From assembly GCA_027065245.1 (NCBI GenBank), contig JAMOOS010000334.1, forward strand, positions 1 to 5,808: 5,808 nt of DNA, read 5' to 3'. Below, piece by piece: positions 1 to 4,507 of the stretch. The translations under genes and the position numbers were made by a program. The DNA is from Desulfuromonadaceae bacterium (GTDB lineage Bacteria > Desulfobacterota > Desulfuromonadia > Desulfuromonadales > Desulfuromonadaceae). Positions within the stretch are counted from its first letter, which is position 1. Each line of letters opens with the position of its first letter. Under the pieces are notes generated by a model. That model made no database searches, was not told the origin of the DNA, and worked only from the letters and a program-made list of their open reading frames with translations.

Positions 1-2
1 TG

Positions 3-473
3 TCATCGCTGCAGATTGTCGTCGCGTACACTCTGGCGGCGGTGGTGCGCGGTATGCTGGTGGGTACGGCGGTGGGCATCATCTCCACTTTTTTTGCCCC
101 GCTGCCGTGGGTAAATCCGCTGGCGGCACTGGCCATGGCGCTGCTTACCAGTGTGCTGTTTGCCCTGCTGGGGCTGATAGCCGGTATCTATTCCGACAGT
201 TTTGACGGCCTGGCCATGTACATCAATTTTCTGGTGTTGCCGCTGATATTTCTCGGCGGGGTGTTCTATCCCATCTCCATTCTGCCGCCGTTCTGGCGCC
301 AGGTGTCGCAATTGAACCCGCTATTTTATATTCTCGACGGGTTTCGCCATGCCATCCTCGGTATTGGCGAGGTGAGCATGAGCTGTTCCTTTGGCTTTAC
401 TGCCGCACTGGCAGCGCTGCTGTTTGCCGCCGCCTGGTGGGTTATCGCCCACAGCCCCCGTTTTCGGGCATAA
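3..473 (+). CDS. ABC-2 type transporter permease, C-terminal part (partial)
   Basis: This is the 3' end of an inner-membrane permease subunit of an ABC exporter (ABC-2 family, YadH/NodJ-like). The frame is open from base 3, so the true start lies upstream of the window and the ATG at 42 is internal. The visible 156 residues are strongly hydrophobic, with about four membrane segments. A typical ABC-2 C-terminal stretch is present: a hydrophobic helix running into GGVFYPISILPPFWRQ, followed by NPLFYILDGFR. The protein ends in a last membrane helix and a short basic tail (SPRFRA), with TAA at 471-473. Its ATPase partner is probably upstream, outside the window. The substrate cannot be told from this part. 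It converges on the GntR gene on the other strand. Family call is firm; substrate unknown. Confidence 0.88.
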   Translation, partial: SSLQIVVAYTLAAVVRGMLVGTAVGIISTFFAPLPWVNPLAALAMALLTSVLFALLGLIAGIYSDSFDGLAMYINFLVLPLIFLGGVFYPISILPPFWRQVSQLNPLFYILDGFRHAILGIGEVSMSCSFGFTAALAALLFAAAWWVIAHSPRFRA

Positions 474-500
474 AAAAGGCCCGCCAAAACCACATGCGGC
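472..500 (-). terminator. Probable intrinsic terminator of the GntR gene
   Basis: Read on the minus strand, GCCGC (500-496) can pair with GCGGGC (484-479) with one bulged G. The hairpin is followed by CC and six T (477-472). It lies about 50 bases past the stop of the minus-strand regulator and overlaps the stop codon of the converging permease. The stem is short, so support is moderate. Confidence 0.42.
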
Positions 501-549
501 GAACCATATAAAATCAATCAAATCAATAATATCGCAACAGACTGGGCAA

Positions 550-1206
550 CTATTCCAACATGCTTTGGATGAGTACCTGACCACCGTAGGCGGCGTTTTT
601 GCGTACCAGTTTATCGGCGCGATCGCCGTCGCGCTGTTCAAAGGCCTCGATGATTTTTTTATGCTCCTGCACCGAGATCTCCATCCGCCCCGGCAGCGAC
701 AGTGAGGCGATGCGCAAACGATCGAATTTTTGCAGCAGCTGCTGAATCAGTTCCAGCAATTTCTGATTGCCGGAGGCGCGGATGAACAGCTCGTGAAATT
801 CGTTGTGGACACGGAAAAAGGTTTTTACATCACCGCTGGCGGCCAGTTTAGCCAGGCGGTTATTGATGGTTTTGAGGCGTTCGATATCCTTCTCGCTCAA
901 GGCTTGCGAGGCCAGTCGGGCGGCGTAGCCTTCGAGAATACTTTTGATGGAGTAAAACTCCTCCACGTCGCGTTCGGTAAGGGCGGTAACCACCGCGCCT
1001 TTGCGCGGTACCACGGTAAGGTAACCTTCCGATTCCAATTGGCGGAACGCTTCGCGGATGGGGGTACGGCTGATGCCGTAGCGCTCGGCCAGCTCTGGTT
1101 CCGAAACCCGTTCGCCAGCTTTCAGCGTGCCGTTAAGGATGGAATCGCGAATATTTTCGAGAATTTTTTCCCGCAGGGTTTGATGGCGTTCTATGGTCTT
1201 TTTCAT
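550..1206 (-). CDS. GntR family transcriptional regulator, FadR/FCD subfamily
   Basis: A one-component DNA-binding regulator, 218 residues from the chosen start. The N-terminal winged helix-turn-helix occupies about residues 10-75; SEPELAERYGISRTPIREAF and RQLESEGYL are the classic GntR recognition-helix signature, followed by the wing (VPRKGAVV). The rest is an all-helical FCD effector domain. Of the usual metal or ligand residues, HNEFH (134-138) and the EH pair (His182) are present, but the last conserved histidine position reads Asn204 (RKNAAYGG). I chose the ATG at 1206 because GAGG (1215-1212) stands five bases before it. An in-frame ATG at 1239 would add 11 residues and lacks a ribosome binding site. 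The gene is divergent from the metallo-hydrolase operon and its own promoter holds a palindromic operator. FCD regulators usually sense small organic acids; the effector here is unknown. Confidence 0.9.
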   Translation of the reverse strand: MKKTIERHQTLREKILENIRDSILNGTLKAGERVSEPELAERYGISRTPIREAFRQLESEGYLTVVPRKGAVVTALTERDVEEFYSIKSILEGYAARLASQALSEKDIERLKTINNRLAKLAASGDVKTFFRVHNEFHELFIRASGNQKLLELIQQLLQKFDRLRIASLSLPGRMEISVQEHKKIIEAFEQRDGDRADKLVRKNAAYGGQVLIQSMLE

Positions 1207-1292
1207 CTCTTCCTCAAGTAGACAACACAAGACTTGCATGGCGGGCAGAATCGGCGTGTAAATGCGCAGACGCGTCCACCATCAACGCTGCC

Positions 1293-1321
1293 ATTATATA
1301 TGTATACTGTATACATAACAA
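1293..1321 (-). promoter_or_regulatory. Sigma-70 promoter of the GntR regulator
   Basis: On the minus strand, TTGTTA (1321-1316) and a consensus TATAAT (1298-1293) are separated by exactly 17 bases. Transcription would begin near 1286, about 80 bases before the start codon at 1206. The spacer is almost entirely filled by a 19-bp palindrome, so repressor binding would block polymerase directly. Confidence 0.65.
1299..1317. promoter_or_regulatory. Palindromic GntR/FCD-type operator
   Basis: TATGTATACTGTATACATA is a perfect inverted repeat of two 9-base arms around a single central T at 1308. GTATAC half-sites of this type are typical of FCD-family GntR operators. It sits between the -35 and -10 boxes of the regulator's own promoter, implying autorepression. 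It lies roughly 70-75 bases upstream of the likely start of the divergent metallo-hydrolase transcript, where it could also act on that gene. Confidence 0.72.
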
Positions 1322-1349
1322 TATGAAGTTTACAATTTTTTCAAAATCT

Positions 1350-1378
1350 CTGCCGTAGGCGGCTGAATGTAGTATAAT
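1350..1378 (+). promoter_or_regulatory. Possible promoter of the metallo-hydrolase/lipoprotein operon
   Basis: A consensus -10 box TATAAT lies at 1373-1378. The best -35 at a 17-base spacing is CTGCCG (1350-1355), which is a poor match, so this promoter may need an activator. Transcription would start near 1385, about 40 bases before the gene. Confidence 0.45.
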
Positions 1379-1422
1379 CATGTGCTGCAACAGATATTTA
1401 CACCATATTCGCAAGGGGAGCG

Positions 1423-2265
1423 ATGACGATGAAACTGAACGTAACCGTAGTGTGCGAAAACAGTATTGGCCGCGCCATTCCAGCCATTGGCGAGCACGGT
1501 TTCGCCTGCTGGCTGGAACTCGACGGTCACCACTACCTGATGGATAGCGGCCAGGGGCTGGGAATTATCAATAACGCCCAGGTGCTGAAATTACCGCTGG
1601 AAAAACTGGAAGCGATAATTATCAGCCACGGCCACTATGACCATGCCGGCGGGCTGGACAAGGTGCTGCGCTTTACCGGCGCCATCGACGTCTACGCCCA
1701 CCCGGAAATCTTTGCCGCCCGCTACGCCAAAAGCGCCGACGCTCTGCGCTTTGTCGGCATTCCCGTCCGGCGCGAGGTGCTGGAAACACTCGGTGCCAAC
1801 TTTATCGCCACGCCGCAGTTTCGCCGCATCGCCCCCAATCTGTGGGTGACGGGAGCGGTTGAACGCAGCAACGATTTTGAACATGGCGACGCCAACCTGG
1901 TGCGGCGCCGTGACGACGGCACTTTTGAAGCCGATCCTTTCAACGACGATATGGCGGTGATTGTCGATACCCCCAAGGGGTTGTGCGTAATCCTCGGTTG
2001 CGCCCATGCCGGTATTATCAACACTCTGGATCACATTTGCGCCCGGCTGCAGCGCGATGATATCTACGCCGTTATCGGCGGTACCCATCTGGGCCCGGTC
2101 AGTGCCCGGCAGTTTGATGCCACCATGAAGGAACTGGAACGGTTCAATATAGAAAAAATCGGCGTTTCTCACTGCACCGGCCAGATGCGCGCCGCGCTGG
2201 TGCGCGAAAAATTCCCCCAGAGCTTCTTTTTCGCCTCGGTGGGCGCCAAACTGGAAATAAGCTGA
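1423..2265 (+). CDS. MBL-fold metallo-hydrolase, COG1237-like (dihydropterin phosphate synthase-type)
   Basis: A soluble metallo-beta-lactamase-fold hydrolase of 280 residues. The metal-binding HxHxDH motif reads HGHYDH at residues 69-74. It is preceded by an N-terminal strand (TVVCENS) and MDSGQG, which matches the beta-sheet leading into the MBL core. Further ligand motifs are GCAH (His195) and GGTHLGP (His222). This arrangement matches the family annotated as 7,8-dihydropterin-6-yl-methyl-aminobenzene-phosphate synthase-like; the biochemical substrate in bacteria is not settled, so I call only the fold and subfamily. AGGGG (1414-1418) is four bases from the ATG at 1423 and ten bases from a second in-frame ATG at 1429 (MKLNV), so either start is possible. 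The gene is divergent from the GntR regulator and 18 bases ahead of the lipoprotein gene, which suggests co-transcription. Confidence 0.87.
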   Translation: MTMKLNVTVVCENSIGRAIPAIGEHGFACWLELDGHHYLMDSGQGLGIINNAQVLKLPLEKLEAIIISHGHYDHAGGLDKVLRFTGAIDVYAHPEIFAARYAKSADALRFVGIPVRREVLETLGANFIATPQFRRIAPNLWVTGAVERSNDFEHGDANLVRRRDDGTFEADPFNDDMAVIVDTPKGLCVILGCAHAGIINTLDHICARLQRDDIYAVIGGTHLGPVSARQFDATMKELERFNIEKIGVSHCTGQMRAALVREKFPQSFFFASVGAKLEIS

Positions 2266-2283
2266 TAATCATGGAGGATAGCC

Positions 2284-2733
2284 ATGCTGAGAACAGCCTT
2301 GTTGTTAACACTGCTGCCGCTGCTGACCGCCTGTGGCGGCAGCCAGGCCGGTAACGTTTACAGCCGTTCCCAGGCGCAGCGGCAACTGCTGGTTTCTTAC
2401 GCCACAGTCATCAGCGCTGAACCGGTAACCATTGAAGGGCGCAAGGGGGTTTTGGGCGGTGTCGCCGGTGGCGTAGTGGGCGGCATTGCCGGCAGCACTG
2501 TCGGTGGCGGCCATGGGCGCGATCTGGCCACTGCCGTCGGTGCCATCGGCGGCGCTGTGGCCGGATCTGCCATCGAAGAGCGCGCCACGCGCCAGAACGC
2601 CATGGAGATCACCGTACAGCTCGATAACGGCAAAACCATTGCCGTGGTGCAAAAAGACAGCAACAATTACCGCCCCGGTGAGCGGGTACGAGTGATCAAC
2701 GGGCCCGACGGCGTTACCCGTATCCGCCGTTAG
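2284..2733 (+). CDS. Glycine-zipper outer-membrane lipoprotein (SlyB-like)
   Basis: A 149-residue lipoprotein. The signal peptide is short (MLRTALLLTLLPLL) and ends in the lipobox LTAC, so Cys17 should be lipidated after signal peptidase II cleavage; Gly18-Gly19-Ser20 has no Asp at +2, which favours outer-membrane sorting in enterobacterial terms. Residues about 55-97 form a glycine-zipper double helix of repeated GG/GxxxG spacing (VLGGVAGGVVGGIAG, then GAIGGAVAGSAIEE), as in the SlyB/PcpY and Rick_17kDa-type families. The C-terminal part (ITVQLDNGKTIAVVQ, then RPGERVRVI) resembles the small beta domain that follows the zipper in those proteins. GGAGG (2273-2277) is six bases before the ATG. 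It is probably cotranscribed with the metallo-hydrolase upstream. A role in envelope integrity is inferred from the family only. Confidence 0.87.
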   Translation: MLRTALLLTLLPLLTACGGSQAGNVYSRSQAQRQLLVSYATVISAEPVTIEGRKGVLGGVAGGVVGGIAGSTVGGGHGRDLATAVGAIGGAVAGSAIEERATRQNAMEITVQLDNGKTIAVVQKDSNNYRPGERVRVINGPDGVTRIRR

Positions 2734-2773
2734 TTGACGACAGCGATAAATTACTATTTCAGTATATTATGAT

Positions 2774-2802
2774 TTGACTTTGGCGCTTTTGTCCTATATA
2801 GA
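2774..2802 (+). promoter_or_regulatory. Sigma-70 promoter of the selenoprotein operon
   Basis: TTGACT (2774-2779) and TATAGA (2797-2802) are separated by 17 bases. Transcription would start near 2809, giving a leader of about 36 bases before the ATG at 2845. No terminator is evident between the lipoprotein gene and this promoter, so some read-through is possible. Confidence 0.62.
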
Positions 2803-2844
2803 ATGGGTGTTCGGAAACGTTAATGCCAGCCAAAGGAAAAGGCA

Positions 2845-3195
2845 ATGAAAACTATAGACTGGGCCTATATCCGCAAGGGTTGAGCCTCGTGCAAGAAAGC
2901 TCAAAAGTTTTTTGAGCAATATCAGGTGACAATAACCACCACCGTGGATGCCCGCAAACATGCCATAGAGGCGGACGAAGCGTGGCAGATTATCAGCAAT
3001 GCTGCCAGAGTCGAAGGGGTCAAATGCAAGAAGGTCATCGACCTTGTCCCCACCGACGACAATCGCGCCGAGATTCTCAAAGTGGCCATGGGGCCGTCGG
3101 GCAAGTTGCGGGCGCCTACTATTGTCATCGGCTCTATATGCGTCGTTGGTTTCAACGAGCCCATATACACCAGATTGTTTGCCGAAAACGGCTGA
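2845..3195 (+). CDS. ArsC/thioredoxin-fold selenoprotein with UxxC motif (TGA 2881-2883 = Sec13)
   Basis: A predicted redox selenoprotein of 116 residues. The frame opens with MKTIDWAYIRKG, meets an in-frame TGA at codon 13, and continues ASCKKAQKFFEQYQ to a TGA stop at 3193-3195. Reading the TGA as selenocysteine gives U-A-S-C followed by KKA, right after the first beta strand, matching the catalytic CxxCKKA of ArsC/Spx and related thioredoxin-fold proteins. RAPTIVIG (Pro91) supplies the cis-proline strand expected opposite the active site, followed by VVGFNEP as in glutaredoxin-like folds. A SECIS-like hairpin stands at 2899-2917. AAGGA (2833-2837) provides the ribosome binding site seven bases before the ATG. 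A conventional call would start at a downstream GTG (2926) and lose the active site. Sec13 and Cys16 would form a selenenylsulfide; the substrate is unknown and arsenate reduction is not proven. It is 33 bases ahead of the HesB-like selenoprotein gene. Confidence 0.86.
2899..2917 (+). promoter_or_regulatory. bSECIS element of the ArsC-like selenoprotein
   Basis: GCTCAAAA (2899-2906) pairs perfectly with TTTTGAGC (2910-2917) around the loop GTT, whose first base is G. The loop lies 23-25 bases after the TGA. Bacterial SECIS elements sit inside the coding region just after UGA, with a G among the first loop bases, and this hairpin meets both conditions. Confidence 0.74.
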
Positions 3196-3228
3196 TTTAC
3201 ATCCCAATCATGAAAGGAAGTTCCAACA

Positions 3229-3528
3229 ATGCTAACCATTACTGATGCCGCCAGAGACGAAATCAAAACCATTCTGGAACAGCACCCCGGCAAACTGCTG
3301 CGGGTGACCATGGCCGGCTTTGGCTGAGGCGGTCCCTCTCTGGGATTGACTCTGGACGAGTCAAACGAAGATGATAAAACTCTGGTTGCCAACGAAATTG
3401 ACGTACTGGTCGACCCGCAGGTGGAACGCTTTATCGACGATCAGGTGATCCATTTTGTGCAGGACGGCTTCACCATCTCCTCTAAAAACGGCGGCGGCTG
3501 CGGTTCAAGCTGTGGCGGCTGCAGCTAG
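3229..3528 (+). CDS. HesB/IscA-like selenoprotein (TGA 3325-3327 = Sec33)
   Basis: A predicted A-type (HesB/IscA, Fe-S biogenesis) selenoprotein of 99 residues. The start MLTITDAARDEIKTILEQ is the usual HesB N-terminal helix; the frame then reaches VTMAGFG, an in-frame TGA at codon 33, and GGPSLGLTLDE. In HesB-like proteins a conserved cysteine sits at this point of the turn, and a selenocysteine there is known for HesB-like selenoproteins of Geobacter relatives and methanogens. The tail holds Cys91, Cys95 and Cys98 in a Gly-rich context (GGGCGSSCGGCS), replacing the usual C-terminal CxC ligands. A SECIS-like hairpin lies at 3346-3364. AAAGGA (3214-3219) serves as ribosome binding site. A standard caller would start at TTG 3346 or miss the gene. 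Cluster or metal binding through Sec33 and the tail cysteines is inferred. The TAG stop overlaps the first bases of a palindromic repeat. Confidence 0.9.
3346..3364 (+). promoter_or_regulatory. bSECIS element of the HesB-like selenoprotein
   Basis: TTGACTC (3346-3352) pairs perfectly over seven bases with GAGTCAA (3358-3364) around the loop TGGAC. The GG in the loop resembles the GGU loop of the E. coli fdhF element. The loop lies 25-29 bases after the TGA, almost the same distance as in the preceding gene. Confidence 0.76.
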
Positions 3529-3691
3529 GAGCCTGTCGGGCTTTGCGGATCGAAGCGAAAAATCGACTGGTCGAGGACAGATTTTCGTTCGTTTGAAGGC
3601 TAATAGCCGTAGCTATTGGTCGAAAAGGAGCGGAAATATGTACCGGCCAAGCGGTTTTGCAGCCGATGCATGGAAAGTCTGACAGTCTCCT
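3527..3691. repeat. 165-bp imperfect palindromic intergenic element
   Basis: The ends are inverted copies of each other: the first 18 bases, beginning AGGAGCCTGTCGGGC, match the reverse complement of the last 18 at 15 positions, and two of the three differences are G-U compatible. The centre is the hairpin AATAGC-CGTA-GCTATT at 3602-3617, and its midpoint falls within a base of the element's midpoint. Long stretches of the arms also pair, so the whole unit could fold into one long hairpin in RNA or single-stranded DNA. The left end overlaps the TAG stop of the HesB-like gene. It looks like a dispersed REP/MITE-like element. I recall closely similar units in Desulfuromonadales genomes, but that is memory and was not checked. 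No credible protein is encoded in it. Confidence 0.78.
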
Positions 3692-3723
3692 GGGAATCGT
3701 AAAATCCAAATATGTTTTTAATG

Positions 3724-3759
3724 CGGCGTCGGCAGGTTTGCGGCGCCGTTTTTATTTTT
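3724..3759 (+). terminator. Intrinsic terminator of the selenoprotein operon
   Basis: CGGCGTCG (3724-3731) pairs with CGGCGCCG (3741-3748), with one G-U pair, around a nine-base loop, and is followed directly by TTTTTATTTTT. It closes the two-gene selenoprotein transcript downstream of the palindromic repeat. Confidence 0.85.
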
Positions 3760-3783
3760 GCACGTAGCGAGTACTCTTATGCA

Positions 3784-3882
3784 ACTCACCTGTCGCAGTA
3801 CCTCCGCGTTTACCGGCGCTAACAATCTGGCGATTATGCTCTGTTTTAACTCGTCTGAATAATTAGTCTGTTTGCCCCGCAT
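3784..3882 (-). pseudogene. Transposase N-terminal remnant
   Basis: On the minus strand an ATG at 3882-3880 opens a frame reading MRGKQTNYSDELKQSIIARL followed by LAPVNAEVLRQVS. This pattern (basic start, YSDELKxxIIxRLLxP, then the beginning of a helix-turn-helix) is the N-terminus of a transposase of the IS3/IS911-like helix-turn-helix kind. The similarity stops after about 33 codons, where the frame runs into unrelated sequence and the operon terminator; there is no helix-turn-helix remainder and no catalytic domain. No convincing insertion-sequence ends or target duplication could be defined around it. I regard it as a decayed fragment, moderately sure. Confidence 0.45.
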
Positions 3883-3932
3883 ATTAGCACATATTACTCA
3901 AATATGGGCGACAACCAGCCTGACACAGGGCA

Positions 3933-3954
3933 AGGATGAATCATCCTCTTTTTT
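3933..3954 (+). terminator. Possible small terminator-like hairpin
   Basis: AGGATG (3933-3938) pairs with CATCCT (3942-3947) around AAT and is followed by C and six T. The stem is only six pairs and no intact plus-strand gene precedes it, so it may be a relic of the decayed insertion or chance. The rest of 3883-3996 shows no coding signal. Confidence 0.3.
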
Positions 3955-3996
3955 ACGTAGACGTATTTGAGGTTGCACGAAAGGTTACACGCAAAC

Positions 3997-4028
3997 AAAA
4001 AGGGGTTATGCCAATGACATAACCCCTT
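3997..4028 (-). terminator. Intrinsic terminator of tRNA-Phe
   Basis: AAGGGGTTATG (4000-4010 on the plus strand) pairs perfectly over 11 bases with CATAACCCCTT (4018-4028). On the minus strand the hairpin is followed by a T-run (plus-strand A at 3997-4001). It lies nine bases past the CCA end of the tRNA. Confidence 0.85.
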
Positions 4029-4037
4029 GATTTTATG

Positions 4038-4113
<76 letters not shown>

Positions 4114-4125
4114 AATGCGCTGGCA

Positions 4126-4154
4126 GTTATAACGCGGTGGCGGGGGTGTGTCAA
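4126..4154 (-). promoter_or_regulatory. Sigma-70 promoter of tRNA-Phe
   Basis: On the minus strand a consensus TTGACA (4154-4149) and TATAAC (4131-4126) are separated by exactly 17 bases. Transcription would start near 4119, a few bases before the mature tRNA at 4113. This is a strong promoter, as expected for a tRNA gene. Confidence 0.85.
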
Positions 4155-4184
4155 GGATGAAATAAGCCTTTTCGTCGTTTTTGC

Positions 4185-4213
4185 TTGCCAATGGCGATGC
4201 GCTTCTTTACAGT
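4185..4213 (+). promoter_or_regulatory. Sigma-70 promoter of the aroF leader
   Basis: TTGCCA (4185-4190) and TACAGT (4208-4213) are separated by 17 bases, five and four matches to consensus. Transcription would begin near 4220, 27 bases before the leader-peptide start. The sequence TGTGT (4213-4217) and its inverse ACACA (4224-4228) flank this point and might be an operator or a short 5' hairpin. Confidence 0.58.
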
Positions 4214-4246
4214 GTGTGGCGTTACACATCTGACAGGAGATTGGAT

Positions 4247-4336
4247 ATGCACGCTGTTTTTACCAGCTTTTTTAACTTTTGCTTTTGGTGCGACTTTTTT
4301 AGCTCGTCTGCCCGAGGTGGAGGTTTGCTGGTTTAA
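4247..4336 (+). CDS. Phenylalanine-rich attenuator leader peptide of aroF
   Basis: A 29-residue leader peptide that times transcription of aroF. It begins MHAVFTSFFNFCFWCDFF and ends GGLLV with TAA at 4334-4336. Seven of the first 18 residues are Phe (5, 8, 9, 11, 13, 17, 18), all TTT, with no Tyr and one Trp, closely resembling the E. coli pheL and pheST leaders in style. AGGAG (4235-4239) is seven bases before the ATG. A ribosome stalled at early Phe codons, when Phe-tRNA is scarce, leaves the downstream region free to form the antiterminator; free passage would favour the terminator. The bases of the proximal antiterminator arm (4306-4318) lie inside codons 20-24, so translation to the stop would occupy or melt it. 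The call rests on Phe density, the ribosome binding site and the adjoining RNA helices. Confidence 0.88.
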   Translation: MHAVFTSFFNFCFWCDFFSSSARGGGLLV

Positions 4337-4373
4337 CTACAACAACCTGGCAATTACCAGACCACGGGCAGAC
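4306..4373 (+). promoter_or_regulatory. Antiterminator helix of the Phe attenuator
   Basis: GTCTGCCCGAGGT (4306-4318) pairs with ACCACGGGCAGAC (4361-4373): 12 base pairs with a single A-A mismatch. The distal arm contains ACCACGG, most of the 5' arm of the terminator, so the two structures exclude each other. The loop can hold its own hairpin (TTGCTGG 4325-4331 with CTGGCAA 4347-4353, two G-U). A small competing hairpin, CTCG (4303-4306) with CGAG (4313-4316), could hide the proximal arm. Confidence 0.82.
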
Positions 4374-4402
4374 ATCAGGTTCTACCGTGGTCTTTTTGTT
4401 TT
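4359..4402 (+). terminator. Phe-regulated attenuator terminator
   Basis: AGACCACGG (4359-4367) pairs with CCGTGGTCT (4385-4393), and the stem leads straight into TTTTTGTTTT. It is an intrinsic terminator 106 bases before aroF and should form when the leader peptide is fully translated, that is when charged tRNA-Phe is plentiful. Confidence 0.87.
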
Positions 4403-4427
4403 GTGCATCGGCACAGTGAAAAACACA

Positions 4428-4458
4428 GGCTGCGGAAAATCCGGAGCCTTTTGTTTTT
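4428..4458 (+). terminator. Second, tandem leader terminator before aroF
   Basis: GGCTGCGG (4428-4435) pairs with CCGGAGCC (4441-4448) except for one central G-G mismatch, around AAAAT, followed by TTTTGTTTTT. It stands 26 bases past the first terminator and 50 bases before aroF. A perfect small hairpin, TGTGC-ATCG-GCACA (4402-4415), lies between the two. No second leader peptide or clear antiterminator for it was found. Confidence 0.75.
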
Positions 4459-4507
4459 GGTGTTCAGGAGTCTGATTTTTAACCATGCACAAACAGGAGC
4501 GGAAACA

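Noticed and set aside
1591..2172. 193-residue minus-strand frame opposite the metallo-hydrolase gene
   Set aside because: The plus-strand frame has the HxHxDH motif and full domain structure; the opposite frame is a coding shadow.
2708..2730. ACGGCG/CGCCGT inverted repeat at the end of the lipoprotein gene as a terminator
   Set aside because: No T-run follows it and it lies within codons.
2926..3195. 89-residue frame starting at GTG 2926 as an independent gene
   Set aside because: It is the same frame as the selenoprotein starting at 2845. The upstream part has the ribosome binding site and the active-site motif, so this is only what remains if TGA 2881 is read as a stop.
3193..3213. TGA at 3193 as a second Sec codon, with extension to TGA 3211
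   Set aside because: The protein is already complete at the expected fold end, no suitable hairpin follows, and the extension would be only six residues.
3346..3528. 60-residue frame starting at TTG 3346
   Set aside because: It is the tail of the HesB-like selenoprotein after Sec33, and its supposed start lies in the SECIS stem with no ribosome binding site.
3455..3709. Frames of about 75 residues on both strands inside the palindromic repeat
   Set aside because: Their sequence is explained by the repeat and the end of the HesB-like gene; there is no start signal or protein-like pattern.
3954..3965. TACGT-AG-ACGTA short palindrome
   Set aside because: A two-base loop and five pairs with no promoter or gene nearby make it likely chance.
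4247..4402. T-box riboswitch in the aroF leader
   Set aside because: The conserved T-box sequence that pairs with the tRNA acceptor end is absent, while a Phe-rich leader peptide with a ribosome binding site is present, so ribosome-mediated attenuation fits better.
4403..4507. N-terminal extension of aroF to an upstream start at 4403
   Set aside because: It would translate the second terminator and leader. DAHP synthases of this type begin at MIIVM, which has a proper ribosome binding site.
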